A stretch of 64,000 nucleotides of DNA from Bicyclus anynana (GCF_947172395.1 NC_069105.1:3038001-3102000); one strand, 5' to 3'. Positions 41,031 through 52,099 are shown, counted from the first letter of the stretch. Numbers and translations: made by a program. The notes: generated from the letters alone by a model not told the origin.

Positions 41031-41487
41031 ACATAAAAAAAGGACATTCTAGTGAGTGTATAAGTCAACCTCCTAAATAAAATGCTCTCTATTATCCTTC
41101 TTTATTCCTGGTACTTTTGAGTTGCGTTATAAATTCTCCCAGTTCGGTCTGTAAGTAAAAGAACTTCGTTCGAATAATACCCGATTACAGTAATCTCCAC
41201 TTGGTCTCAATATCTGTTTATACCTACTGACCTATGACGTGACCACAAGCTGCGGCTCAAGTCTCAAGACGGTTCAGTAATACGGTATCGAGTTACACTG
41301 GACATTGTGGGCTAATTGGATACGGTAAACGATCAATTCTAGCTATAATAGCATTATAGGGATATACCAATACATGAACAATGCTTTCATTGCTTGATAT
41401 TAACTAGCTTGGTCAAAAATTAACCATAATTTATTTAACTATGCCTCTCTAAGGTTTATCATAACTATTGAGAAATGAAATCCATAC
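41031..41487. other. No recognised gene
   Basis: No repeat family or coding signal recognised. Confidence 0.35.
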
Positions 41488-41650
41488 TATAGCTTGGCAC
41501 ATTCGCGCGGGCCGGGTGGCGTGTAGTGATAAATGAAAACCCACGACTGATGCACTTCACTTCCCCGCACGCACGACTTCACACCCGCGTAGTCTTTCCC
41601 CCCGTCCCCCGCATATCATGGGAGTGGTTCAACGAACTTGCCAAGCTATA
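41488..41650. mobile_element. MITE with perfect 12-bp terminal inverted repeats, copy 2
   Basis: TATAGCTTGGCA at 41488-41499 and TGCCAAGCTATA at 41639-41650 are exact inverted repeats. The interior matches 8756-8936, including CACGACTGATGCAC and TCACTTCCCCGCACGCA. A TA or longer target duplication may be included in the ends. Confidence 0.7.
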
Positions 41651-41662
41651 ATGTTATAAGTA

Positions 41663-41812
41663 ACTTGCTGACACTACGCGGTTTCACCCGAGTGATTCCC
41701 TTACGGGGATAATATGTAGCCTTCCTCGATAAATGTGCTATCTAATACAAAAATATTTCTTCTGATTTCCGATTTAAAATTTTAATCGGATCTGTAGTTC
41801 CTGAGATGAACC
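41663..41812 (-). mobile_element. Lep1-type Helitron-like fragment
   Basis: GCTGACACTACGCGGTTTCACC to TAGTTCCTGAGATGAAC, reversed and truncated at the right by SINE sequence. Confidence 0.6.
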
Positions 41813-41865
41813 TCCGTCTTGTCAATCCACCGCGCATACCACTGCGCCACGAAAGCTATCAAACA
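41813..41865 (-). mobile_element. SINE head fragment (A-tail family)
   Basis: CTCCGTCTTGTCAATCCACC, then GCGCATACCACTGCGCCACG, the reversed tRNA-like head only. Confidence 0.65.
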
Positions 41866-42124
41866 GCGGGAATCGAACTTAGAACCGCGGTGTGAATCCA
41901 TTCCCACCATTGAGAAATTAATCATCTTTGTTAATGTAGTTTAAGATTAATCACACTTTATTTTAAACAAAAACAATGCATTCAAAGCTGGGGTACTCAA
42001 CAATCTAACTCATTTAACTAACTTTAGTTATTAACTCTTGAAGCTAATGTGATTCAAGCTCATTCTAGTTTTTAGTTAAGTAAAATTAATGAACCTCATG
42101 GCTTAATCTCATTTTATTAAAGAC
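41866..42124. other. No recognised gene
   Basis: Includes GGGAATCGAACTTAGAACCGCGGTG near 41870, possibly a degenerate reversed tRNA-like B box. Otherwise nothing. Confidence 0.3.
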
Positions 42125-42306
42125 TAGCGGACGCCCGCGACTTCGTCCGCGTGGATTTCAGATTTTCACAAATCCCACGGGAACTATGGATTTTTCCGGG
42201 ATGAGAGTGCCTATGGGTTAATCTAGAGTAAAATCTATTTCTATTCCAAATTTCAGCCAAATCGGTTCAGAAGCCGCAGCGTAAAGGAGGAACAAACATT
42301 CACACA
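42125..42306 (-). mobile_element. Helitron-like element (GTCCGC-type)
   Basis: CTAGCGGACGCCCGCGACTT at left (reversed hairpin end) and TCTAGAGTAAAATCTATTTC and GGAGGAACAAACATTC in the body. The 5' end is cut by the SINE fragment to its right. Confidence 0.7.
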
Positions 42307-42410
42307 CATACACAAACCAATTAAGAAAAACCTTAATCGGCCCAGCCGGGGATCGAACCTCTTATAAATTCACCGCGGATACCACTGCGCCACGCCACGT
42401 AGGCAGTCAA
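42307..42410 (-). mobile_element. SINE head fragment (A-tail family)
   Basis: GGCCCAGCCGGGGATCGAACC and ACCACTGCGCCACGCC, reversed head with a small deletion. Confidence 0.65.
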
Positions 42411-43154
42411 AAAAAATTGTAACAAACCACGTTATCCACTGTACCAAAGAAGTATTATACATATTTAACCTATTAACTGTAGGGTAACCCAGCCGTTACT
42501 CGACCCTGTGAAACTAATATCACGCTTTACACGTTACGGTGACGTGCCGGGTCAGGTCTTCTAATTACACTGTCGCCCTCCAGGCGGGAGGAGCCGTGAG
42601 ACTGACGCTTCTATTTAGGGATTATATTAGATGTATTTTACAAGCCTTTACCCGAGACATCGTCTTTTCGGGTCAAAGTTTAGACTTAAGATTCCTGATT
42701 ACTGTTTTAAAGCTGAAGATAGTATAAAAAAATATTATTATAAACAAAACAAATACACAAAATATTATAAAAACAAAAAACCCGACTGCCTAAGCGTTAT
42801 GAACTGAGAGAAAAACAAGTATCACAATATAGATACACTCGTAAAGTTCTGGCTAAATTCTTTGGGGGGCTTAAATTTTTCTAGGGGGGAGGGGGGGGAG
42901 GGGGGGGGCAGGCTCCTCATACGAGAGGAGATATGTAAGTTAGACCTACCACGCTGTTTTAATTCAGGTTGACGGGCTTAGGTGATAATGCTAAATTCAT
43001 CCATAGATAATGACTAACATCAGAACATACACTAGTACTTAATTATATCAAATTAAGTAGTTTTTTAGTTTTAAGTAGTTAAGTAGTTTAAAGTGAATAA
43101 CAGTAACTATTTTAACGATATAAATTTTCACAAGTCACATATTTAATGCTGACA
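42411..43154. other. No recognised gene; contains G-run
   Basis: 42882-42912 is a near-pure G/A run (AGGGGGGAGGGGGGGGAGGG...), which could form G-quadruplexes. A 62-codon frame at 42539 has no recognisable domain. Confidence 0.45.
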
Positions 43155-43210
43155 AGAATTCAAAATTCAAGTAGGCTCAATTTACAAGCACTTTTGAAAA
43201 GTCACGAATA
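43155..43210 (-). mobile_element. CR1/Jockey-group LINE 3' end, very short
   Basis: TTCAAAATTCAAGTAGGCTC, then AATTTACAAGCACTTTTGAA, the reversed last 55 bases of the element at 35740-37435. Extreme 5' truncation. Confidence 0.7.
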
Positions 43211-43261
43211 TGTTGTAATTTAATTTAATCTAATGGTGGTAATAATAGTTGAAAACTTAAA

Positions 43262-43330
43262 ATTAAAGTTACGAGGGTTCCAAGCGCCTTGGTCCGAGAA
43301 GAGCCTACAACAAACTCAGCCAAGGTTTAT
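43262..43330 (-). mobile_element. LINE 3' UTR fragment
   Basis: GGTTCCAAGCGCCTTGGTCC, GAGAAGAGCC and CAACAAACTCAGCCAAGG match 14443-14480 in reverse. Confidence 0.45.
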
Positions 43331-43638
43331 TTTTTGTTTAAGTATACACTGTCACTGACGTTAGCAAAGTTGAAATAAAATAAAGCGGTATAAAAATCTA
43401 GCCGTTTTAAAAGCCTCTGTGCCTCAACAATTACCCAAAGAACAATAGGTCGCGCCTTCAGCAGGAATTTAAATCCTTTTTACAATTAACCGTCGCAATT
43501 AACAATCGCATTTTGAGTCCATAATGGGTTTATGGTTCTGATTTATTGTAATGGAGGTAAATGCTGTATAACTGGTCGTTTTACCCTTCTTTCACTTTTG
43601 AAATCTAAATTTTGAAAAATTAAATTGTAAGGAAGCCA
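43331..43638. other. No recognised gene
   Basis: No repeat family or coding signal recognised. Confidence 0.35.
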
Positions 43639-43648
43639 AAATAACTGT

Positions 43649-43954
43649 CATCATCATTATCAACCCATATTCGGCTCACTGTTGAGCTCGAATCTCCTCT
43701 TAGAATAAGAGGGGTTAGGCCAAGAGTCCACCCAATGCGGATTGGCAGACTTCACACATGCAGAGAATTAAGAAAATTCTCTGGTATGCAGGTTTCCTCA
43801 CGATGTTTTCCTTCACCGTTAGAGACACGTGATATTTAATTTCTTAAAATGCACACAACTGGAAAGTTGGAGGTGCATGCCATGGACCGGATTCGAACGA
43901 ACCCTACGGAATTGGAGGCAGAGGTCATTCATATCCACTGGGCTATCACGGCTG
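43649..43954 (-). mobile_element. tRNA-derived SINE with 10-bp target duplication
   Basis: TCATCATCATTATCAACCC at the tail side and the complement of TAGCCCAGTGG at the head side. AAATAACTGT at 43639-43648 and 43955-43964. Confidence 0.85.
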
Positions 43955-44154
43955 AAATAACTGTACTTACGCCAAATAATTTCTTTCTTCTGCATTATTT
44001 AAAAAAAAATCTTAGACACGCATATTAAGGATCTAATAACTTATTTACAAATATTTTTCCAGTTACAGTCACTGCAATCAAGTATTGAAACTCATTACGT
44101 ATGTAAGTTCACCATAGATCTTTAATTTGCTGTGTGTATGCCATTTTTATATTA

Positions 44155-44240
44155 TTCTTTACAAGTTAGCCCTTGACTGCAGTCTCACCTGATGGTAAGT
44201 GGGCTAACTTGTTGAAAATCCACACCCCTTTCGGTTTCAG
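44155..44240 (-). mobile_element. SINE tail (A-tail family) with internal deletion
   Basis: ATTCTTTACAAGTTAGCCC, TCACCTGATGGTAAGTGGGC and GAAAATCCACACCCCTTTC. Part of the body between these blocks is missing. Confidence 0.6.
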
Positions 44241-44533
44241 ACAACAGGTTATTTTGGTTTCAAATTACTTGCTAGAGTTACCCGTTTATAACGCCAAATG
44301 GACGTCAATATGAGTCAACTGAAAATATCCTCCATTTTGAAAATCGGTTATCAACATCCATTCGTATTGATAGCATCAAAGTTTTGTAATTATGCTCTTA
44401 ATCGACGCCAACTTATAACTAACTTCAAGGCACGTACTTCGTAAGACAAAGGGGAAACGAACGCTTACGGCTTTCAGTTCCCTTACTATAAATCAAAAGC
44501 TAAAAGTCGTGTGGTCTTGCGACAGTATACATG
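44241..44533. other. No recognised gene
   Basis: No repeat family or coding signal recognised. Confidence 0.3.
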
Positions 44534-44544
44534 TTATAGCTACA

Positions 44545-44876
44545 ATATAATGTTATATAATACCGCGATAGCCCAGTGGATATAACCTTTCTTATGCCTT
44601 CGATTCTGGAGGGCGTAGTTTCGAATCCGTTCCGAGGCATGCACCTCCAACTTTTTAGTTGTGTGCAGTTTAAGAAATTGAATATCACGTGTCTCAAACG
44701 GTGAAGGAAAACATCGTGAGGAAACCTGCACACTAGAGAATTTTCTTAATTCTCTGCGCGTGTGAAGTCTGCCAATCTGCATTGGGCCAGCGTGGTGGAT
44801 TATTGGCCTAACCCCTCTTATTCTGAGAGGAGACTCAAGCTCAGCAGTGAGACGAATATGGGTTGATGATGACATT
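44545..44876 (+). mobile_element. tRNA-derived SINE with 11-bp target duplication
   Basis: GCGATAGCCCAGTGGATATAACC head and GGGTTGATGATGACA tail. TTATAGCTACA at 44534-44544 and 44877-44887. Confidence 0.85.
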
Positions 44877-44904
44877 TTATAGCTACAGTCGTGTATATGG
44901 TACA

Positions 44905-45095
44905 CTAGCTGACGCCGCGCGGGTTCACCCGCGTAGTTCCCGTTCCCGTAAGAATACGGGAATAATTATAACTTATATTCATCTTCGATAAATGGGCTAT
45001 CTAACACTAAAAGAATTTTTCAAATCGTACCAGTAGTTCCTGAGATTAGCGCGATCAAACAAACAAACAAACTCTTCAGCTTTATAATATTAGAC
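44905..45095 (-). mobile_element. Lep1-type Helitron-like element
   Basis: CTAGCTGACGCCGCGCGG at the left; the right end AGCTTTATAATATTAGACAG is a diverged TCTATAC start. Confidence 0.75.
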
Positions 45096-45420
45096 AGAAA
45101 AAAAGCAAAATTTCAATGTAACTTTGAGAATACATTATTCGCGCAAAGAGAATTAATTATACCTACCCACTGTGGGAACTCTCAACCTATTCTATATAAA
45201 AATACTTCGGTTGAAGAATTCTCAGAGTTCCCGCTCGGGGGGTTTAAGGGTTATTATGAATTCTTGTTGCGAATGTTTCTTGCTTTTATGATGATAATGA
45301 GCTCCTTTTTATAGCTTGAGCTAGTTTTGACGTGCAAAAGAATTAGCATTTTGATGTCCAAGAAACATTGAGTGTTCCGTTTCTTGGCTTTTGTTATTAT
45401 TCTATAAATAATATTTATTA
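45096..45420. other. No recognised gene
   Basis: A loose inverted pairing GGGAACTCT...AGAGTTCCC spans 45176-45235. Nothing else recognised. Confidence 0.35.
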
Positions 45421-45948
45421 CTAGCGGAAGCCTGCCCTTGGATCTCTTTAATGCAGCCCTTACAGTAGTATTACTGTAAAAATGGAGTAACTTCTCCTAT
45501 TTTCCCAACATTTCCCTTCACTGCTCTGCACCTATTGATCGCAGCGTGATGAAAAGTATACTATAACCTGCCCAGGAGTATGAAGAATAATTGTACCAAG
45601 TTTCATTAAAATCCGTCGAGTACTTTTTGTTTCTATAACGAACATACAGACAGGCAGACAGACTGACTTAAATTTTATTGATTGCATATTTGGCATCCCT
45701 ACCAGGTGGACTGACGACATCAAGCGAGTCGCAGGAATTCGCTGGATGCAGGTGCTCAGTATCGTGATGTTTAGATATCCCCACAAAAGGCCTATGTCCT
45801 GCAGTGGACGTCCATCGGCTGATATGATGATGATGATGATGACTTTTGGCATCAGTATCGATCACTAATCACCCCCTGATAGTTATTTTAAAAATATATT
45901 TCATGTACATAATTGACCTCTCTACAGATTTATTATAAGTATAGATTA
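45421..45948 (-). mobile_element. Helitron-like element, GTCTGTCTG subfamily, split by RTE end
   Basis: ACTAGCGGAAGCCTGCCC at the left, AGACAGGCAGACAGACTG in the middle and TATTATAAGTATAGAT at the right. The RTE fragment at 45698-45844 is inserted near its 5' part. Confidence 0.6.
45698..45844 (+). mobile_element. RTE-clade LINE 3' end with 9-bp target duplication
   Basis: Begins within the C-terminal codons (RWTDDIKRVAGIRWMQV-like reading) and ends CATCGGCTGATATGATGATG. TTTGGCATC at 45689-45697 and 45845-45853. Confidence 0.85.
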
Positions 45949-45984
45949 TTGTAAGTCTTGGAACTTGAATAGTTGTTTTTTTGA

Positions 45985-46430
45985 TTGTATCATAGCAGAA
46001 GATTCACCTGCGTGGTTCCCGTTCCCGGAGGAATACTCGGGGATAGTGTAGCTTGACAACAGTGAAAGATTTTTTCAGTAGTTTCAGAGCTAACGCAATG
46101 CAAACAAACATACAATGAAATATTTCCTCACTAGAATCAAAGTATAGATAGCAGAAATCCGCACCCGCGTAGTTCCTAATGGGAATATGGAGATAAAATA
46201 CAGCCCTTGTTACTTCCTAACAATGTAGCTTTCCATTCGTGAATTTTTTTTCCTACCGGTGCAGTAGCGATAGTTTATTTGTTACTAGCCGTCACCTCGC
46301 TGATTTACCCACGTAGTTCCCGTTCCCGTGGGAATATCCTGAATATAACCAATGTAACTCGCTGATAATGTACCTTTCTATTGTTGCACGAGTTTTTCAA
46401 ATCAGTCCAATAATTTTGAGTTTTCGTTAC
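45985..46430 (-). mobile_element. Cluster of three decayed Helitron-like 3' parts
   Basis: CCTGCGTGGTTCCCGTTCCC (46007), CCGCGTAGTTCC (46164) and CCCACGTAGTTCCCGTTCCC (46307) each start a reversed, diverged second-subfamily body. The tandem arrangement may be repeated insertion or unequal exchange. Confidence 0.5.
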
Positions 46431-46720
46431 ATAAAAAAATGTTAGTGTAAATTAGTTACTTTTGTTACTGCGTCGTTGGTCCAGTAATTACTTTATTTAT
46501 TTATTTTTATTTTATTCATAATAACTTTATTGCACAAAAAAGAAAATAACAAAAGAACGAATCAATATTAAAGGTAAAAGGCGACCTTATGATAGTGATC
46601 TTTTCCAGGCAACCTAAACATAATTAATTTAAATATCCTGTGAGACGAGATATTGCAATACAATAAAAAAGTACTATTCACTATAAATAATAATAAATAT
46701 ACAGATTAAATATTTTCAAA
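46431..46720. other. No recognised gene
   Basis: Contains a TTATTTATTTATTT simple run and GTTGCACAAAAAAGAAAATAAC-like sequence. No element delimited. Confidence 0.3.
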
Positions 46721-46912
46721 TCTATACTAATATTATAAAGCTGAAAAGTTTGTTTGTTTGATTGGAAGCGCTAATCTCAGGAACTACTGGCCCGATTTGA
46801 AGAATTCTTTCAGTGTTAGATAGCCCATTTGTCGAGGAAGGCTATAGGCTGTTTTTCCCCCGTATTTCTACGAGAACGGGAACCACGCGAAAAACCGCGA
46901 GGCGTCAGCTAG
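46721..46912 (+). mobile_element. Lep1-type Helitron-like element
   Basis: TCTATACTAATATTATAAAG after host A; a small deletion before the CGAGGCGTCAGCTAG end; host T follows. Confidence 0.8.
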
Positions 46913-48039
46913 TTAAAAATATATATGCTTTGTACAATTGTACACTGCAATTTAAGTGGCTTTAAATCATAAGTATTTCATCACTCATGATCAAAAATCA
47001 TCATCAACTTTACATCTCATAAACAGAGGTAGAGTAAGTAAACAGACTAAGAATTTGAATAATTATTTTTCTGTATATCTTAACCTAAATTTGAAATGTA
47101 ACAACAATTTTTACACCACAGAATGAGCAAATACAAATTAATATATTTATCTAATAATAATAAAATAAGCGTTTGTTATCAAAACGTTTCTTTTTCATCA
47201 AATCTAACATTCAAATACGGATATGCCAATAAACGTTAAGCCAGAAGAAAATTCAATTTCCAATTTCCATTTTCATTGTGACGCGAACAACAAACAAAGT
47301 TGATAAAACTACTTACTCTTTTCCATTCACAATCCACAAAGCACAAGTTAACTAAACATTGGTGTTCACAAAAAATAAGCCACAGAACGTTTTCCCGGAC
47401 CGGTTGGTCGACCAGTCGGGCGACTGGTCGAGAGTTTCTATACGCGTGCTTACTCGACGCAAGTCCGCGCCTATCTGCTACCCTGGTAACATTTTCCCGT
47501 TGCTTAGCTCCCGGTTTTTATAGTTGACACCTTTTTCAGGAGTTCTATACTATACAAGGGACCCATGATGCTAAACAGGCACTTACTCCAGCGAAGGGAT
47601 CTTTTTTTGGTAGTTAATAATAGGAGGAATACTGTTTCCGCTTTCAGAGGTGGGGAAAAAACTACATACAATTACTTCGGCTTGTCAAAATCATCAGAAA
47701 ATACTAGAGATGTCCTACAGTTCATTCTAATTCACTATGTTTGACATATGCTAGTTGACATTAACGAAATTGAGATTGTATATAAAAATGTTATCCGGTG
47801 CTTACTGGATGGACTGGATGGAGTATGTAAATGAAATTTTGTTTATTGATTTGATGTTTATTTTAATAGACTGACAATAATTAAAGATAATATTAATGAA
47901 TATGCCAAATGATGTAATTTTAACGAAATTACCCTTATTTCGTTGAATTAAACATATTATATTATTGCAGAACCACAAAATCTCTGTCACTTAATGGAAA
48001 AACATACATACAAATATTATTAACACGCCTCATCCACTT
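46913..48039. other. Longest apparently unique stretch in this part; possible regulatory region
   Basis: 47380-47530 is clearly G+C- and CpG-richer than its surroundings and contains a perfect 10-bp hairpin (47408-47431). Reading the minus strand, CCGGGAGCTAAGCAACGG through the hairpin leads to an AAAAGAGTAAGTAGT sequence near 47310 that resembles a splice donor. This could be a 5' non-coding exon or promoter of a host gene, or nothing. No coding exon is visible. Confidence 0.25.
47408..47431. other. 10-bp perfect hairpin
   Basis: TCGACCAGTC and GACTGGTCGA flank a GGGC loop. Confidence 0.8.
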
Positions 48040-48105
48040 ATCATCATTATCAACCCATATTCGGCTTACTACTCAGCTCGAGTCATCTCACCAATGCGAA
48101 TTAGC
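48040..48105 (-). mobile_element. SINE 3' fragment (GATGAT-tail family)
   Basis: TCATCATTATCAACCCATAT, TCGGCTTACTACTCAGCTCG. Truncated after the CCAATGCG block. Confidence 0.6.
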
Positions 48106-48149
48106 AAAAAAGTTTAATAACTAAATTAATAATAAATAGTTTAATTTAA

Positions 48150-48445
48150 TAACTAAGCCTAGGTTACTACGCAATTGATACATGGGTGCCATTGGATCAG
48201 CTTCCACCTTCACACAGGAACTAAAAATAAAAGAAGTTGTCATGATTTTATTCATTATTTTTTTATATTAATGTTTGTTTTTAAAAAAAAAAACAACTCT
48301 CGAGTTTCTTGCCGTCTCATAACAGCAGAATCTGTCTTCCGAACCGATGGTAGAATCTTTACAAATAATAATCAAACTTGATGTTTCTTAAGTGCTTGTA
48401 ATCTAACCTACTTGACTTGAATAAAAAAATTTTTAATTTGATTTT
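48150..48445 (+). mobile_element. CR1/Jockey-group LINE 3' end
   Basis: Last codons (GGATCAGCTTCCACCTTCAC), 3' UTR with CGAACCGATGGTAGAATC, and TTGACTTGAATAAAAAAATT end. Same family as 35740-37435, with internal deletions. Confidence 0.8.
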
Positions 48446-48869
48446 GAACTTACATGCCAACCATTTGTTTCTACTAACATGAAAAAGAGTAAACCCTGTC
48501 GCTTTTAAGTAACTTAATAAAAACGAAATAAATAGGAAGTTAAGTTAACAAAAGGAACTAATAAAACCCAAGTAGGTATAGATCTAAGGAAACTTTCTCT
48601 GTGTCAGTCATCAAACGAAATGAAAGGTTCCCGTACAATATGTTTACGTGTAAGCACATTCACCCGCTATTTCACGGTTTATGTGCATAGTCTAAGAGAC
48701 AATAGGTCAATTTATCAATACATATAAATATAGTAAAAAAAAATCAAAATTAAAAAAAAATGTATATATATAGTTGAAGTTTATAACTGTTTTTTTTAAA
48801 TAAATGTGTTTTTTCAAGTGCTTATAGTTATTTAAACAATACAAAAACAGAAACATTTTTTTTTCAGTT
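48446..48869. other. No recognised gene
   Basis: AT-rich; poly-A and poly-T runs. Nothing recognised. Confidence 0.35.
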
Positions 48870-49038
48870 TTTTTGGCTGGCTGTCTGTTTGTTTGGGCTA
48901 ATCTCTGGAACGGCTTTTAATTGGACATTCACTGGAACATAGAGGGTATTATTGAGCAATAAATATGCTATTTTTATCCAAGAAAATATCCTTGGTTTCG
49001 CCGGAATTAGTCAAAAACCGAATTTGCTTCCGCTAGTT
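48870..49038 (+). mobile_element. Decayed Helitron-like element
   Basis: GGCTGGCTGTCTGTTTGTTTG, GCTAATCTCTGGAACGGC and TTGCTTCCGCTAGTTAT end. Confidence 0.4.
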
Positions 49039-49060
49039 ATAAAATTATTCATATATTATC

Positions 49061-49237
49061 TTATTGCATGTAAATTGTACACGGCTGAGAAGACGTTATA
49101 ATTACGTAAAATTAAAAAAAAAAACTTTTTTTAAGGAAAAGCTTCATAAATTATATTATTGCATGTAAAATGTACGCCACCAAGAAAACGTTGTAATTAC
49201 GTTAAATTAAAAAAAAAAATTAAGGAAAAGCTACATG
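49061..49237. repeat. Two-copy tandem repeat, about 95-bp unit
   Basis: TTATTGCATGTAAA starts both units (49061 and 49156). Both contain an ACGTTRTAATTACGT block and a poly-A run followed by AAGGAAAAGCT. Confidence 0.7.
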
Positions 49238-49431
49238 TATAAAAAATATTAACACTTCAAAGCATCGGCGTTGTTATCAACGTAATTATTATGTAAATCT
49301 GTAACTTCAATTTGCATGAGATTAGCACAGTGATGGTTTTTTATGTAATATGTATATAAAAATCTCGTGACACAGTGTCTGTGGTCCTCCTCCGAAATGG
49401 CTTGACAAATTTGAATACCTTTTTATTGTAT

Positions 49432-49612
49432 ACTAGCGGAATTACCGCCAAAAACCATGGATTTTCCGTAAAAGTATGTTACATACATGACGTGTTAGTC
49501 CAGAGTAAAATCTGTTTCCATTCCAAATTTCAGCCAAATCGCTTCGTTGCACAAAGGAGGAACAAAAATACATACTTACACACAGACTTTCGCATTTATT
49601 ATATTAGTGTGA
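49432..49612 (-). mobile_element. Helitron-like element (GTCCGC-type, diverged end)
   Basis: ACTAGCGGAATTACCGCC at left, AGAGTAAAATCTGTTTCC in the body, and TTTATTATATTAGTGTG at right. Just upstream (49350-49420) lies the beginning of another Helitron-type sequence (AAAAATCTCGTGACACAGTG). Confidence 0.55.
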
Positions 49613-49859
49613 TTTGGTAGGTACCAAAGTACTAGAATGGAGACCCCGCATTGGGACCGATATGGGCTGATAATGATTGGTGGGTACGAGAATAGATTGT
49701 AAAGTGGTTTTTACCCCCTTGTCCCCACCCCTTATTTTTGAATCACGATTTTAGTATTTTTATGAAAGATATTATAATGGAACGTTTATGAGTTAGCCAA
49801 AATTGTGAATAGAATCTTATCAGAATAACAAATACCGCGTGAAAAATAAACAAAAAAAG

Positions 49860-50075
49860 TGTGTGTCAGAGTTTTCTCTTTCAGATCGACTGTCTAAATA
49901 GGTGTATCTTGCCCCGCAGCACACTATGTACGTCTCAATACCAACGCCTGCAAAGTGAAAGGTGCGCAGAATAGGTTGCGCACAAAAACCGTAACGCTGT
50001 CATTCGTTCATCGAATTTTACTGCGAATATTTTTTTCATGCCGGGGGCTATATTTGAAAAATCGATTCTTAAATA
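49860..50075 (+). repeat. Unclassified repeat, copy 2 (shorter)
   Basis: Matches 24595-24960 with the internal duplicated segment present once. Contains AGATCGACTGTCTAAATAGG and TTTCATGCCGGGGGCTATA. Confidence 0.6.
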
Positions 50076-50569
50076 AACTCCAAAAAAGGTATAGGTTGGT
50101 ATAAACTCTATTCAGCTCTTACACTACAAAGTTTATAGACTCATGTAATTTTAGAAAGCGCACGTGTCGTAAATGTTTTTTTTTCGGAAGTCTATTTATT
50201 TTAAGCTCTCGTTTGATCTCTTTCAATCCTGTTTTAGCAATGATTAAGATTTTACATCAATACGTGTAATATGCATGATAATTATCAGAAAAAGAAAAAA
50301 AAAACATCGTCATCAATACGAGTAGGTACCATTCTATTTTTAAGCGACCTCCAAAAAGGAGGAGGTTCTACTTTCGGCTGTATGTATGTTTTTTTTTATA
50401 TATTCCCTTCTCGTGGGACAGGGGTTTTACCCAGCACGCTATTCAAATGCGAGCTGGTGGTTTTAGGGAGATATAGTTTCTGAATCTATAACGATCACTA
50501 TCAATGATAGATGTTAATGATATAATGACCGCTTAAGTTTGGGAAATGAATAGAAAATGACGAATGATT
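50076..50569. other. No recognised gene
   Basis: CGACCTCCAAAAAGGAGGAG near 50347 is a motif I associate with lepidopteran repeats (also near 61165), but no element can be delimited. Confidence 0.35.
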
Positions 50570-50850
50570 TTGACGGCATTCGTGGCGCAGGTCCTGGGTT
50601 TGATCTCCGGCTGGGCAAATTGAGATTTTCTTAATTTGTCCAGGTCTGTCTGGTGGGAGGCTTCGGCCGTGGCTAGTTACCACCCTACCGGCAAAGACGT
50701 ACCGCCAAGCGATTTAGCGTTCCTGTGCGGTGCCGTGTAGAAACCGATAGGAGTGTGGATTTTCATCCTCCTCCTAACAAGTTAGCCCGCTTCCATCTTA
50801 GACTGCATCGTCAATTACCGTAGTCAAGGCCTAACTTGTAAAAAATAAAA
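50570..50850 (+). mobile_element. tRNA-derived SINE (A-tail family), head deleted internally
   Basis: GACGGCATTCGTGGCGCAGG joins directly to TCCTGGGTTTGATCTCC, losing the region between A and B boxes. The rest is complete. Confidence 0.8.
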
Positions 50851-51333
50851 AAAATATCTTTTGACATTTTCGACATCATAGTTATTATGACCTTAAATAG
50901 CAGTGTTTTAAATGCAAAAAAGAGATTTATTTTGCAGAAAATGATGTATAAAAATTTATTGAAAATATAATAAATACATGCATTGCACAATTCATTAATT
51001 TCTTGCACGGATTTATTGGCAAAAAATACTTGTTCGAAAAAAATTGTTTAACAGATTGCAGTGTTTTGCAATCTGTTTTATTTGGAACACTCTTACGATT
51101 ATGGCCACGATTTAAATATCGAATTCCGTGACTACCCTCAATTATCTTTTTTTGTGAACGTTCGCGCCAACGATATTTTATACTAGAGATAGGGCATTGG
51201 CGCATCAAAATTAAGGTAGACAAATGTGCTTAATTGTCTTAATTTAATTTAATCGCTTATTAAACAAGGAAAGTTATCTATTTGCAGTAGGTAATTTCGT
51301 AGGGACGTAACATAATATGAAATATCGTAACGT
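50851..51333. other. No recognised gene
   Basis: A small inverted pair ACAGATTGCAGTG...TTTTGCAATCTGT spans 51052-51078. A 98-codon minus frame has no recognisable domain. Confidence 0.35.
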
Positions 51334-51344
51334 AATATAAAATA

Positions 51345-51655
51345 AATAAAAGCCGTGATAGTCCAGTGTATATGACCTCTGCCTCCGATTTCGGAGGGTG
51401 TGGGTTCGAATCCGGTCCGGGGCATGCACCTCCAACTTTTCAGTTGTGTGTATTTCAAGAAATTAAATATCACGTGTCTCAAACGGTGAAGGAAAAACAT
51501 CGTGAGGAAACCTGCATACCATTGAATTTTCTTAAATCTCTGCGTGTGTGAAGTCTGCCAATCCGCATTGGGCCAGCGTGGTGGAGGCTTAACCCCTCTC
51601 ATTCTGCGAGGAGACTCGAGCTCAGCAGTGAGCCGAATATGGGTTAATAATGATG
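51345..51655 (+). mobile_element. tRNA-derived SINE with 11-bp target duplication
   Basis: GTGATAGTCCAGTGTATATG head, GGTTCGAATCC B box and GTTAATAATGATG tail. AATATAAAATA at 51334-51344 and 51656-51666. Confidence 0.85.
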
Positions 51656-51666
51656 AATATAAAATA

Positions 51667-52099
51667 TCGTTAGTTCGCGCAGCTAAATTTAAAATATTTC
51701 CACCTCCATTACATTAACAAAGAGAATAACTTTTCGGCTAAAAATATAAAAATGTATCTAGGATTTTCGCTTCGTTAAAAAATGAGAAAAAAGAAAAATA
51801 AAGCAATGGGAGTAGGTAGGAAATCAGTAAGTTACTCTCCAATTTTAAGCGGGCTTATTCTAGTCACGGCCCCTGGCACAGCGTATAACAATAATTTGCT
51901 ATCCAGGCGGAAATATAGCGAAAATAACTTAGCTACGGAGAACAGCCGACTGAAATTAGAATTTGGTACACCGATGGAATCTAAAACTTGTTTATCGGTA
52001 TATTTAACTCATATGTAAATAATTATGAACATGAAATACTTAGAGCCTCTTGTATTTCATGCTCATTTGTTCGTTCGATCGTTGAGTACGAAATACTCG
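51667..52099. other. No recognised gene
   Basis: A 78-codon plus frame (51782-52018) begins KKKN and has no recognisable domain. Confidence 0.3.

Noticed and set aside
42882..42912. G-rich run as a telomere-like or regulatory repeat
   Set aside because: It is an impure G/A run, not the insect TTAGG repeat. It may also be affected by sequencing error.
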